From the NCBI GenBank assembly GCA_905178155.1, contig CAJINV010000008.1:3269498-3333497 (forward strand): 64,000 nucleotides of DNA, read 5' to 3'. The notes under the pieces are model-generated. The model was not told the origin of the DNA. It saw nothing but the letters and a program-made list of their open reading frames with translations, and ran no database searches. This stretch comes from Amoebophrya sp. A120 (Eukaryota; Sar; Dinophyceae; Syndiniales; Amoebophryaceae). Each line of letters begins with the position of its first letter. The stretch's first letter is position 1. A program made the position numbers and the translations under genes. Positions 36,101 through 47,926 of the stretch are shown here, one piece after another.

Positions 36101-39100
36101 GGTAGGCTTCGCTCAAAACACGCGCCCCGAAATCCCGATCGTCCTGCGTGACAGAATAGTCAGGGGTTCTTACTCTATATAGCCACGCCATCTGCATCTT
36201 TTCCAGGTAGATAGCCAAAAGCTTTTCAGGGTATCCGACCGCCCAACAACATTCGGCCAGCGCGCCTTGGTCACGCATTTTCCCTGTGGGTCTCAAGCGC
36301 CTCGAACCCGCGAGCGACCTGCGCTAGCGGGGAACGCAGCGCGCCCCTGGCGCCAACGCGTTTGGGGCTGCTCGGTTCGCGCTCGCGGAGGAGGACGGCG
36401 CGCGCTATATTTTTTTTTGCGGAAAGGCCGAAATCCCCTGGTGCAGCCTCGCAGACGCTGCGCCAGCATTCATAGAGCCCCAAGCTGACAATCGCGAGGG
36501 CGCAAGCCCAGAAACTGGCGACGGCGGAAATGCGCCCTCGCTTCTTTTCGGTGGCCGAGATACAACGAACTGCCAGAGAGCTGTCGACTGGTCCACGGGT
36601 GGGCGTCTTCTTCAAGGGCAAAGCGCAAGCAGGCTTTCCGGGGGTGGGTGGGGGCTAGCCTGGCCAGCCACAGAACCCCTCGCGCCCCCGGGCGGCTATC
36701 GGGGGCGCGCGCTCGACGCGAAATCGCGCCGGACGCTTCGCAATTCAAGGTCCCCGGAAGCACGCCCAGCGACGGCCCGGCCAAACCAAGTCATGCGCCC
36801 GCGTCGTCATTCGTATCGGGGGGCCCCGGGAAGGGGTACGCAAAGGCGCCCGCCTTGGACGCCCCCCCGAGAATCCCCCCTCTAGGGCCCGTAGTAAGTA
36901 GGGGCTCCTGCGCATTTTTTGCGAATGCTGCGCGCCCCTTCAGCAGCTTCTTCGGAAAGTTCGAGCAGCATGATTAGCCTTGCCGTCCTTGTCCGGATAG
37001 TGCCGCGGGGGTTTCCGTTTTCCTCGTTCGGAAATAAAAAAGAGCGCGATGGCCCTGCTTATGAGAAGACGAGATGCACACGGGCCGCAGCCAGCGCGCC
37101 GACCTCACATCCAGCCCCGTTGACAGGAGTATATGGGGCTGATTGTTCGAAGCGGTGGCCCTTCTGCTCACTGACTAGGGCTTGGGTCGGGCCTCCCACT
37201 TCGCCGGAGTCCGTCGACCACGCCTGTGTGAATGTTAGGCACAACCAGGCGGCCTCGGCTTCATAGCAAAAGAAAAATGGCCCAAAGATGCTAGCACGGA
37301 GGAGGCTACTCCAGGCACGAGGCTGCGCTGTGTGTTTCAAAATGCGACAACCCAGACCCTGACGAGCTGCTATCTAATTTGACCAGATACAGGTTGAGTG
37401 GCCATATTCCGTTCTGATGGGTATAAAACGCCGCTTTTCCTATGGAAATACCCACCTGCGCCCCGTTCCATTCCTTCTCTTGCGGAAGTACACACCTGCG
37501 CCCCTAGGCAAAAACCTGCCTGCCTCTCGCACAGATATCTCTGATGGCCCCAGCAGGCACAACATTGAGATACTGACCAACACCAGCCATACGCTCATTC
37601 GACCGCGAGGTCTTTTAGACTTCATGCACATCGCCGAGTCGCAGAGAGCCGCACACACCATACTGAGACGGCCCGGCTTGAGCGCTTTTTTCAAATGCGA
37701 ATGCCAATGCTTCTTCACGGACATATAACGGACCCTCCACGATGAGCAACAGCAAGCACGGCGCACGACCTGTCTCCCTCTAGGCCATTCTGACAGCACG
37801 GCGCACGCATGTCTTTGCAGGGCATTGTGCTGCATAACGCAAACGCGCAACGGCGTCGGCGGCGCGCCGTCTTGCATATTAGTTCACACAGGCCGCCCAG
37901 GCAGGCAGGTTAGGCTTGAACACACGATAGCGGGGCCTTCAGATGGCGCTAGAAGAAGAAACGCGAACCGCAGGCAAGCGATTTCACACAAGATAAGGAC
38001 GCCAACGGTGCGCCATTGTGTTCAACAGACGGGGCCCCTTCCTTCAACCAGAATTATGGGCTGGGAAGGTCTGCCGCTGCAATTTCGAAGCGTTGCGTTT
38101 CCTTGTGTGTCACCCGCTGAATGCTTACACTACATTCGCAACCACGCGCAAAGATGTACTGCTTCAAATGTTCCGCAGCGTTTCCCTTATTGGGGAGAGG
38201 AAAATGCCCAAAGCCAGAGAAACAAAGGCTCGCGGTGGCCACCCGAGACCACGCTTCGGCATGGTTACCGTAGCAAAGGGCACGCGCATTCTCCGTGCCT
38301 ACCTTGACAAAGAAACGCAAGGCCCTGGCGGTCCTCCTGCAGAATTTGAATTTCGGACGGGCCTTGCGCTAAAAAAACAAATCGAAGGGCCGACTAAGTT
38401 TCGAAGGCTCGGGGCCAGCTAAGCTTCAAAAGCTTGCGGCGACATTGGGGCCACACAATTCCTGCCCAACCTCTAGGGCAAAAAATAGGCGTTTGGCAGC
38501 CGCCCTTTCCGGGGGGGGTCTGAGAGGCGCCGCGGCTCCTTCGAGGCGGCTCCTCCGAAAATCGTTCACGGAATACGCCTTTTCCTTCAAACCCGGCCAG
38601 CACAAACAGGGCTCGCACCCCGGCCGCCTGGCGCGAAACGACTGACCGGCCAAAAGCAGAAAAACCGCTGTGGTCAACATGCGTGAGTCGCAGGCCTGGC
38701 TGTGCCGCCAGGGCGTGGCCCGCTGGCGCCAAAAATAACAGGCGACCCTGCCGAGCAGCTGTTCAAATGCCCTTAGTGCGGTGGGCTATCTCTGTATGTG
38801 GAGTAAGACTGCCTGCGGTAGGTGGCTCAGGGCTTTTTTCAACGAAGCAGCGAAGGGCTTGCCGAGCGGCCACTCCCACCCAGTACCCACTTCAGGTCGT
38901 TGTGGGAAACATCGAAGACGCCTGGAGACTGGTAACCAAGCCGCTGCGTGATCAGAAGGCGAACAGGGGGGCGGGTGCTAAGCCGCCAGGCAAGCGAGCA
39001 AGCTCCCAAAGGCGCTGCCGTTGGCTAAGCGGCGCCCGCGGTGTAAGGCCGTCAAAGAGAATCGGGGGCTGACTAAACGAATCAGAGGCGCCCGCGTGGG

Positions 39101-39650
39101 ACCAGAGAGTCTACCTGGCTAGGCGAGCGGCGGCCCGCAAAGGCGCTTCCTGCCAAGTACCTTGACCGTCCGCGGCAACAGCGGCCGGCGAGCGCTATCT
39201 TCCTCCCGCCCACCCTTGCAGAAGGGCTGCCACAGCTGCCGCGGGCCGCCCCAGACATGCGCAACGCGATTAATCGCTGGCCCGCGAAGCCCGGCAGGCA
39301 AACGCATGCTAGCGTAAACCCGAAGCCGCAGACCCGCGCTAGCCGTCCTCGCAGCCGCCGGCTGGCGTCGGGCCGCAGGCACGCCACCATCGCGAGGACT
39401 GCACGCAAATCATATCTCTATGACCATCCGGCAACCAACACACAGGAGGTGGTTCCAAGGGTGGTGGCGGCCGGTACCTTGCTAAGCCCAGAACAGCGAA
39501 CAAAGCGTGACGCCAACACCTGGAAAAGCAGAATCCGGCCCGGATTGGCTGAGTGTATTGTCTCGCTGCGGGGGCTCGCGCGGCAGGACTGTGTAGTATT
39601 CAGGAGACTCGGGCACGACTTCCAACCCCTGAATGAATAGATGCGCGGCT
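33130..39650. other. GC-rich island of unknown origin
   Basis: About 6.5 kb whose composition jumps to clearly higher GC with many CpG-rich words, and returns to the surrounding level at about 39.65 kb. Numerous frames of 60-200 codons overlap on all six frames and are rich in Arg, Ala, Pro and Gly, as expected by chance at this composition. A few look more protein-like (minus 36296-36039 with GYPEKLLAIYLEKMQMAWLY; plus 38018-38422 with GMVTVAKGTRILRAYLDK; plus 39257-39640), but they are isolated. No terminal repeats, introner ends or known domain were found. Foreign insertion, decayed mobile DNA or an isochore-like segment are all possible. Confidence 0.45.
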
Positions 39651-39859
39651 GCCTAGCTGCTTCTGGATTGGGCAGACGTGTCTGACGTAGGCACAGACGT
39701 GTCTCGGATTACGTCACGAATGGACGCTCTGTATACACATACTCTCCGTTTCTCTGTATGTACGAAGTCATTTGCGTTTGTCTGTGGTCACAAAGGGTCC
39801 CCGACTGTTCCCCACGATAGTCGTAGCACACAACAACTATAAACAACAGACTCGAAAGA

Positions 39860-40800
39860 TGCAGAGTCGACCTTCCGGCACCATATCTGCCTTCTGCGAC
39901 GTTCGACATTTTCAGCGGTCTTCCAATCGTCTGCGTTTCGCCAGTTGGTGCCGTAGTTGTGTACCATGTACTTCATGAAAAAATCCGTCAACACCGCGTG
40001 GACGACCCATCGGTGTTCAACTAAGTCCTCGCCCGCGGCGGGCTGTTTAGGATTTTTGAATAAATGTAGTTGGATATGCGAGCAGACCATTCACATTCTA
40101 TAGATGGTAATCCCGGATATAGGCCTCATCCCGGAGTTTGCCCGGCGGACCCGGCTCTTGCAATCTATGTAAGAAAGTTAGAAGTTGTAGCAAGCATAGT
40201 GACGAGGCGCCTTGCTGTTGCTGTCGGGCGGTGGCCCCACCTCTTTGGCATTGCATTACCTGGGGATCCCAGAGTCTGAACTTGGGACAGTTGGCCCGAC
40301 AAATTGTCGAAACGCGAAGCGGCCGCCATTATCAAGATGAAAAATTGCCCCACCCCATATCCAAGTGGAAATCTATTTGTGGGCGTGGGCGCAAATGGTA
40401 ACACTCAGAGGAAGTGGAGCACATCAGTGATGCGCGATCTGTCGACACAAATCAGCATTGTGCTGCAGTGACTGCAGGCAGCCGGTGAGCCTCCCTGCGT
40501 AGGGACGTTTCGCTTTTGGCGTACTGGAAGGCACTTAGCATAGCAGACGTCTGCTCTGCAAAGGCGACGGAAGCAGAAGGCACTCGCACAATGCGGTGCA
40601 CTCTCTGAATTTACCCTTCTCGTGATTGCTCTTGGTGGCCACAAACCAGCATCAGAAGTTTTCAGAAGTCTGCCTTTTCGGTATGGAGGGGGTCGTTTTG
40701 TACTATACTTATCCTTGCATCCTTCGCTACTGCGCAGGGGCGTGAGGTCCTTTACCTTCGTGGAAAGGTAGCGACCTCGCCGCCTTAGTCGGCAGGCTCG
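39860..40800 (-). CDS. Exons of an unknown gene around a decayed B-type introner
   Basis: Minus-strand pieces: about 40790-40708 (LSTKVKDLTPLRSSEGCKDK), about 40324-40275 (ASRFDNLSGQLSQVQTLGSP, ending at CCCCAG|GTAATG) and about 40050-39860 (GEDLVEHRWVVHAVLTDFFM, then WKTAENVERRRRQIWC). The first two join in frame if the intervening element is removed. The phase to the third is not settled. No family recognised. The short exons and minus orientation match neighbouring genes. Confidence 0.45.
40330..40707 (-). mobile_element. Decayed B-type introner, 378 bp
   Basis: TATCAAGATGAAAAATTGCC followed by CCACCCCATATCC on the left and an inverted TATGGAGGGGGTCGTTTTG to the right resemble B termini with several changes. 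Flanks GCCAT and CTTAT match poorly. An older copy than the other B elements. Confidence 0.5.
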
Positions 40801-41094
40801 CAGACTAAGCAGGCCTCACCAGTTTCCTAGGGAGCTCCACCCCCGCCGAGCATCCCCCAGCAGGACGGGGATTATCTTCGGCATGCAGCGAGCTGGAGCA
40901 GCAAAGGCCCGGAAAAAATCTGTCGTCTTGCTACTCAGGTTGGCCCGGGAAAGGCAAAACAGCTTAAGCGAAAGCACGATAGTACGCGCCCCGAACGTTT
41001 GCGCGGTTCGCTTGTTAAGTGTAAGTCCAAGACCCAGACCACCAGAACCAGGCTCCGAAAAAATATAAAAAAAAAAACCATAGGCCTCCGCTCC

Positions 41095-41235
41095 GCGGCC
41101 TCCTTCGCCTCCCGCTGCACCCGTTGATCTTCGTCCACTCGTCCAGTCAGGTGTTTCGTCCTTTCGTCGAACTCTTTCTTCCACGCTTCGAGCGCTTGCA
41201 CATGCAGCCAGAGTGATTGGAGGATATGCTGCGCA
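41095..41235 (-). CDS. Coiled-coil exon
   Basis: The minus frame codes a continuous charged helix (SLWLHVQALEAWKKEFDERT, then EDQRVQREAKEAAERR). Adjacent minus frames are hydrophobic or low complexity. Gene limits were not found. Confidence 0.4.
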
Positions 41236-41939
41236 CAAACAAAAAGCCACCACAGACCGGGAAAATGAAAAAAAATGCCAAGGTATATATAATTCCAATC
41301 TTCTTTGGATGTGATTGAGGCAACGAGGTTGAAAAAAAAGGCAATTTCGTATCTATATACTGAGAGGTAAGGAAGACATGCCTTTACACCTGAGAACCTC
41401 GGTAGTACCGAGCTTGCAGCGAGTGAGTAAGAACCAATCCACGCGGCGTGCGCCGCGTGGGAAAAAATAAAGCAACTCTTCAGCGTAGGCCCCATTTTAA
41501 TGCCAGTCTGTCTGAAAAATTTTCGCGCTCGACTTTGTCGGCTCTAATAAAGTGGCCGCGTTTGGCTTCTCTCGAAGTGGCCAAATTCGGGGGGAAACAA
41601 AGACGGCCAGCTTTTGGCTTCGTCTCTGGGGCCCAGACTAACAAACAAGTAACGAGGTCGCTTCTCGCTTTACAATAGTGGCCAGCTTTGGCGGCTTCTA
41701 TTTTGGAGGCCCGGCCGGATCAGGAAGAAACCAGGAAAGAGCTCGCCCGTTGTCCGCTACCTAGCCAGGCCTCGCTTTTTGCTTTTACAAAAGCGGGCAG
41801 CCTTGGTTTCTTGTCAAAGTGCCAGGCGCTTCTTGAGCGACGGCAATCGCGACAGCAGTGCGCGAAGCATCTAAACGCGAACGAGGCCCAGTCGCGCTCT
41901 TTCCACGCGGCGCGTTAGAGTTAGTCGAAGAAAACATTT

Positions 41940-42430
41940 TTTGGGTTCGCAAGCTTGCGGAAAGCTGCAGAAAACCTTCAGAAGGTTTTTGGACCTTTAG
42001 AAGAGCTGCAACCTTCTGAAGGCCTTCAGGAAGGTTCTTTGACCTTCTGAAGGTCAAAAAAAATTCGCGACTTTTTGCAATTTTTTTTGTAAAAAACGCC
42101 ACTTTTTTCGTTTGGCCTTCAGAAGGTTGCAAAAATTGCACCTTCAGAAGGTTAAAAACCTTCAGGAAGGTCAAAAATGAACAGCTGGCAAACCTTCAGA
42201 AGCTTTTGTGCATCAAAATTCTTCTGAAGGTTTCAAAAACCTTCCTGAAGGTCAAAATTCCACAAAAGCTTCTGAAGGTCTGAAAAAAAAAAAAAAATTT
42301 CTCGAAACAGGACCTGAATCCGTTCCGATTTTGTGTCTTTTTCAAAACAGCCATTTTTGAACCTTCAGAAGATTTTTGTTTTCTTCTGAAGGTTCTTCTG
42401 AAGAATTTTCTTCTGAAGGTTGCGGTGATT
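41940..42430. repeat. Field of short palindromic repeats (CCTTCAGAAGG)
   Basis: About 17 occurrences of CCTTCAGAAGG or CCTTCTGAAGG and one-base variants within 490 bp, separated by 10-40 AT-rich bases and poly-A/T runs. Each unit is itself near-palindromic and neighbours can pair, giving high hairpin potential. Not coding. Confidence 0.85.
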
Positions 42431-42789
42431 TTTTCCCTTACAGTCCTTCTATTAGTAAGATGGATTGATGTCTGTAAGTCTCAAATTTAAGCATAGGACT
42501 TGCGGAGAACGGTGCACCTGCTACTTACACCACAGTACCAAAACCCTCACTTCTGCACAAGTTAACGAGCTCCGCAGTTCTGAAACTGCTCTGCAAATTG
42601 CACAATGATCTATGTTGACAAGTAGGAGGAGCCTGAGGCAGTCTTTAGTCCAAAAATCCACGGGAAGTATAGAGCACGTTGTTGTTGGGAAAACGAAAAA
42701 CCTGAGATCGGTGGCGCTGCACTACATATATAAACCAACAAGCTGTTTTTTCAAGCGACATAACCAGTATGCTGTGTACGCCATCATGT

Positions 42790-45300
42790 AGTGAGAAAAT
42801 ACTGAATCATTTTGGGAAAAGCCCATGTCATCGTGGGAAGGCCTATGTCACGCGAGATAAAAAGCAGCGTCCAGCCACTGGCCCGGCCACGCCGCCTGCT
42901 GGTCGCCATCTTATAATAATGGAAAGCGCCACCACCCAATACTCCCCAAAGTGCCGTTGTCCGCTCGGATCCGCGCGCACGACAAATGCTGGCTCTGCTA
43001 ATATATGTAATGAGGTAGAGCAGAAAGAGAGGAGGTATGTCTTTTGTTGAGTCGAATGATTCGAAAAGTCTGGCCCAGCATACTTCAGATCGTGCCTCCC
43101 CCCACAAATCTTTCCACGACAAGCACACAGATGACCATATGCTTATCATGCGTTTGCGTACTACAATCGAAGACTTACAAACTACTCAAACAACTACATT
43201 TAGATCGCCGTAGTTTCACAAATTCGCAAAGCGTATGGAGTTGGGTGAGTGGCATGCGTTTGGATACCTGATGAGCAAGTTGTATGTTGGAGTCGTTGGC
43301 AATTTTTTCCAAAAGCGTTTGGCGTCGAGCACTCGTGTGCGGTCATGGACTACTCTAGTAGTTGTAGAGGCGGAAACAAAAAAAGAATCAAGCTTCCATC
43401 GCACTGGGCTTGAGAGCTCCGAAACAAAGAGCCAGATATGCATCATGCTGCTAGCTTGATGGAATAATGCATTGCGGTCTCCGGACCCATTGTCCGAAGA
43501 CCTAAGAACGGCTAGGACCCAGCAGCACGTAAAAAAATTGGCCGCTTTTCAACTTTGCTCTTATTTCGGCGCTGCACATTATCAAGTGCACGACCCCCCG
43601 ACACAGAAAAACCAAAAAAGACGGCTTTTGTTGGCCGCTCGTATGTTGCAACTTCTATTAGTTGCTCTTGAATATTACGTACCACCGCTCGCATTGTGAG
43701 GTTGAACAAGAGGGAAGGGCGCTCCCGTGCAGATGGAGCGAAACCCGAGGTCGTGCACTTGGGCGGCGCGCGAATGTGAACGCTGGCGGGATCATGTTGG
43801 TGATGACCGGGTCCGGGAACGCACTTTGACTTTTCTCGAAGGAAGGAGGATGGATGAAACCAAACGGTAAACCGCCGGAGGATTGGGACGAGCAAAGAGA
43901 AGATCACTACCGGAAAGAACAAGAAGTCGATTTTTCATGCCCAAATTGTGGCCAGAAAGACAAGTCAACCGTGCACACATGGCGGGCGGCATTTGTGCGG
44001 CGCACTTTCTTGCAGGCAGTCAATAACGCTGTCTGGAGGTGTACAGCACCTGTACTACAAGTTTCAGTATGTAGGCCTAGCACTGTGCAACCTGCCTCAG
44101 GGTGATATAAGTATCTCCGCTTTGAGCTTTTTACTTGCTGAGACGCTTCACGTTTGTGGTAACCTCAAGATCTGGCAGCACAACTATGCGCAACTCTCGC
44201 TTTTGTTTTCTCCAAAGTATGTGGACATGAAGTCTGGACGCAGACATCCTGTAAGCATTCTCCAAAACGAATTTAAGGTTACCGTGGCCTGGAATGTTTG
44301 CTTGTTACGAAGGATATTCTGTGGAAAGTCGCAGCATGCCATACTTGTGATTGGCACGGTACACAAGCATTTGCGTGCGCGCGTCCCGTCGTGCAAGGGC
44401 GTGCTACGGATTACAAGTATTGGCAGATTTCTACAAGTCGGGACAGCTGCCGCGTCTTCTTCTTCGTTGTCTGCATCAAGTATTTTCCAGCTCCTCACAC
44501 CCTTCTATCTATTTCATGTCTTTGCACTTCTGTGCCTGTTAGTTTGACATTGAGAATGAGAATTTGAATTACAAATAAGAAGATGCTGTATAAATATGGC
44601 AAGCTGCCACCATTTTTCCGTGTCATAACCCGTGCCAGTACTCACCCCGAACGTCATCTGCGTGCTGGTATGAATATCCCTGTGTAAAACAGAATGCTCC
44701 CATCTCATCTCACGCAAGCTTGCTTATTTTTTCAATACCGAACTGTCTGCAATACGCATGCAAGGTCTTCCACGTCTTTTCCGAAGATGTATGATGTTTA
44801 TTTGCGCTGACACCATACTTGTTTCTTAATTGCTTCGATTTGCCGTGCTAATCGAGAAGAATTTATTCGCGATGTGGCCGCACCAGCTAAACAATCACGA
44901 CGCGGCCATTGGTTGCTGATGAACACGCGTCGTACCAAACGGAAACCAAACATTCTTCGCAGAGCTCTCGGGACCAACATCTTGAAGACGATGGGCTGCG
45001 AGCGCCGTTTTACACAAGATAGCCAGTTTGCTCTTTTTCCAACTGGACTTTGTCGAGTTTTTCCTTCACCAGTTTCCCCACGATATCAGGAGGAGCAACC
45101 CAATCGTCCCGCAGACAGATAAGTACTACTTCAAATAGATTTATTTTGCCACGTTCTTTTGTGTCAATCTGCAAAGTACTTTTTATTCCACCATTTAAAA
45201 ATGCACTCTGCGTGGGTGGGACGCTCGTGCGGGAGCCAAGGCCGCCATCGCGTCGCAGATTGCGCGCAGTAGTGTACAAGGCACAGCTGTCGCTGCCCAC
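42790..45300 (-). CDS. Multi-exon unknown protein
   Basis: Minus-strand exon pieces: about 45300-45200 (SRTSVPPTQSAFLNGGIKST), about 45133-45022 (LRDDWVAPPDIVGKLVKEKL), then across an A-type introner about 44669-44580 (STQMTFGVSTGTGYDTEKWW), about 44500-44400 (RSWKILDADNEEEDAAAV), about 43760-43520 (RAVVRNIQEQLIEVATYERP), about 43400-43220 and possibly about 43120-43000 (EVCWARLFESFDSTKD). The join across the introner is in frame (Glu-Gln-Thr-Gly-Thr-Ser-Thr-Gln). Whether all pieces belong to one gene is uncertain. No family recognised. Confidence 0.45.
44675..45021 (-). mobile_element. A-type introner, 347 bp
   Basis: Ends TATCCCTGTGTAAAACAG and CCGTTTTACACAAGATA are inverted copies. Flanks ATGAA and GCCAG do not match, so the duplication has decayed, but removal plus 5 bp keeps the reading frame. 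Confidence 0.68.
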
Positions 45301-45373
45301 GACTAAATTCTATCTTTTTATGTTGCATCAAGACAAAGCTAGCTGTGGCATACAAATCTTCATGAACAAAGAA

Positions 45374-45419
45374 CACATATGTCTCGTCCCTTTGTGCACA
45401 TATGTCTCGTCCCTTTGTG
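45374..45419. repeat. 23-bp tandem duplication
   Basis: Two head-to-tail copies of a unit starting CACATATGTCTCGTCCC. Confidence 0.9.
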
Positions 45420-45453
45420 TATCAATTAACGGGACGGTGGGTAGTGGTTCGAC

Positions 45454-45756
45454 ATGATACACAGCCCCCACCCAGAAACCCGCCGAGGAGGCGAGCAAGA
45501 CGGTACGCGCCATTTCCTATGCATTGCAAATCTGTCTGGATCTGGAAAAGCCAATTTTTTCGCGATGCTCCTCGGTAGACGAGGTCAGGCGAAACTAGAA
45601 GCTGTGTTGGCTAAGCAGCTGCAAGAGCAGGACTGCAAGGTTTTCTTTCTCCCACAGAATGAAAGAGAAGCAATTCTAACGTGGTGCGAGACCCTGACTT
45701 TTAGAAAGTGGACCATCGCGGATGAACCTGTAGTGACAGCAGGGTCGGACCCATAG
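45454..45756 (+). CDS. Small plus-strand protein or terminal exon
   Basis: A 100-codon plus frame whose second half (KLEAVLAKQLQEQDCKVFFL, then EREAILTWCETLTFRKWTIA) looks like a real globular protein ending TAGSDP. The opposite strand is unconvincing here. A SGSGK string is not a Walker A motif. The start ATG at 45454 may be replaced by an upstream exon. Family unknown. Confidence 0.4.
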   Translation: MIHSPHPETRRGGEQDGTRHFLCIANLSGSGKANFFAMLLGRRGQAKLEAVLAKQLQEQDCKVFFLPQNEREAILTWCETLTFRKWTIADEPVVTAGSDP

Positions 45757-46073
45757 AGACCCTCGCGTCAACGTTGGCCGTAGCCAGCATAGTCATCATC
45801 ATCATGTTTGTGCGTGTCCTTGATGTTTCTTCATCGTCTCACTTAACTTATGGGTGGACGGGCACCCAGTACAAACAACTGGTTGTATGTATACACCTCG
45901 CTGCGAGCATCACAAATACTTAAATTCAGACATACTCCAGACACCCAAGGACGTCATTGCAATGGATATCAATTGCATGTTCAGGTGTTTTCGATCGCCC
46001 GGCCTTCCAGTTCTACCAAAATTCCGTCAATCTCGCAGCGAAATTTCGCTCGCTCCGCTCTTCTTTTAGTCGT

Positions 46074-46600
46074 TTACTGCAAAAGAAAAGCGCAGTCACC
46101 GTTTGCGCTTGGAGAAGTTCCAACCTTTTCTTTCCAACGCGTCGCCGTCGTCCCTAAGTAGTTCGTGTACTGGCCTGAGTGCCCTATCCTGTGGAAAAAC
46201 GTTCTAGCACACATAGATTTGTCATGCAGACCTTCCACATCAATGTCTAAAAAGTAGATCCAAAAGTCCTTGACGCGATAAGAGGCGTCCTGTATCTGTG
46301 TTCCGAGCGAATTTGTCATGCTCCACTAAGGTTTTTTGCTCGACGTTATGCGGCTCTCTGTATGCAGCTCTCTGTATGCAGCTGCGCGCGACTACATCCT
46401 ACGTCCACACTTGTGGTGCCCAAGTTCCAGAACTTCATCTACATATTTCTTGCGCACCAAAGTGCGTAATTTAATATTGCCATCTTGACAACGGGTTGCG
46501 TAGTACTTTTTTACACAGGATAACCAATCCTCGTCAAGGCTCAGAAGGTCGTGTGTTCGTTACTTTCCTTGTCCTTCCTTTGGAAAAATTCTGCTCGCCG
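46074..46600 (-). CDS. 3' end of an unknown gene with an A-type introner
   Basis: Below the element, minus frame 46179-46074 codes SGQYTNYLGTTATRWKEKVG and stops. Above it RTHDLLSLDEDW is coded at about 46560-46523. The frame across the element does not close by the 5-bp rule, so one of the two pieces or the splice assignment is wrong. Confidence 0.3.
46185..46522 (-). mobile_element. A-type element, 338 bp
   Basis: TATCCTGTGGAAAAACG at the left and TTTTTTACACAGGATA at the right are inverted A termini. Two TTTGTCATGC motifs lie inside. No matching target duplication. Confidence 0.6.
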
Positions 46601-46959
46601 CTCTTCACTCCTGTGAGTGTACTTTACAAACTTTTCGATTCGTTCTTGCACTTTTAAATTGTTGTTCTTCACTTGCGTAAACTTACGTACTGTAAAAACT
46701 GCTTGCTTTCAATTGGTGTTTCGTGTTCCACTTGATTGTACGCGTAGTACTAGTAGTTCTTGTTGTTGTAGCTGAGTAAACTCGGGTGAATTTTTTTGAG
46801 GTTCGCCTTCAAGAAGGGGAACTGCCGTGGGTTTTTTTTTACGGAAATCTATTTGAGTATTTTTGAAATTATCGAATTGGAGCTGGGAGAACGGCTCAAG
46901 CACTGCGACGGAAACATACTTGAAACGTCTCTATCCGTACGAGCACGCCAACGCACAGA

Positions 46960-47220
46960 GGGGAAAGATGAGCAGCCGACTGATAAAGCGCACCACGAGA
47001 ACGATGTCCAGGTACTTAGCTGACCGACGAAGCGCACGAAGCAAGACGAGAGCTGAGCAGCTGACCGATAAAGCGTACGAGAACGAGGCGTAGGTAGCTG
47101 ACCGATACAGCGTCCGAGAACGGGGACTACATTGGCTGACAGATACAGTCGTGTACTATGAGAGCGAGACCTAGATAGAAAAACGTAGCTATCAGCCGAT
47201 AGAGTGTAGTGCGAGGACAC
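46960..47220. repeat. Degenerate tandem repeat, unit about 55 bp
   Basis: Four to five diverged copies built on AGCTGACCGATAAAGCG followed by CGAGAACGAGG. No coding role evident. Confidence 0.65.
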
Positions 47221-47926
47221 GAAGTGTTTTTAGGAGCTCGAGGGCTACGGTGACCGATAGCAAAGCAGAAAGATATGCAAGACAAGAAGGATACTTCTCA
47301 TTCGGAGCTCCTATAAGCATGTGAGCCAGTACGTAAAATGGCAAGGAGTACACCCCACTTTTTGTATGTGCTTCAGTCTGCAGGAGGCATTACTTTTTTA
47401 TCCGCCCACCGGAACCGTCTTTCGTGGACGATTCGGGCAGGCGCAATGTCGCCACAGAGAAGCATGATCATATTCAAAATTTACTTCAGGCAAATACAAT
47501 TTACTTCAGGGAAAGACGCAATGTTGGCATGCCGATATTTCATTGTGCGGAGTCTCACATTTCTCGTGCACATATTTTCATTGTTCATATTTCTCGTGCA
47601 CGACCGCCAGAGATGTACACAATCTTGAATCGTTCTCGAGAAAAGACGAAGAAAACGGGAAAGAAAAAATCAATCAGGACAACAAAACGACCACAACATG
47701 GACATATACAATAACGATTTAGGATCAAGGTGACGGAAGTGGTTGTGCTTGTGGGGGTCGTGCTCGTTGCAACCAGGTACTAGCACGTACTCACTTACTA
47801 GGAGTCTTTGTCTTCTGCGCCTAAAAAGGTCCTTGGAAGGTCGTTGTTCCTGAAGCACGTACTAACTTACTCACGAGCGGTACTTACTTACTCTGCGCTG
47901 GTGGCGCAATAGCAGTACGATGTCGG

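Noticed and set aside
33136-39640. Many 60-200 codon frames in the GC-rich island as genes
   Set aside because: High GC lowers stop frequency on all frames; frames overlap on both strands, are Arg/Pro/Ala-rich and show no domain or exon pattern.
43235-43459. Plus-strand frame with KLYVGVVGNFFQKRLAS, reminiscent of a GIY-YIG nuclease
   Set aside because: The opposite strand carries an equally good frame in line with neighbouring minus exons, and no second GIY-YIG motif or catalytic Arg/Glu pattern follows.
43948-44547. 199-codon plus frame as a Cys-containing protein
   Set aside because: The minus strand shows a consistent exon (contains RSWKILDADNEEED) linked in strand with the gene upstream; the plus frame is hydrophobic and irregular.
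45454-45756. SGSGK taken as a P-loop
   Set aside because: The spacing does not fit GxxxxGK[ST] and no Walker B follows.
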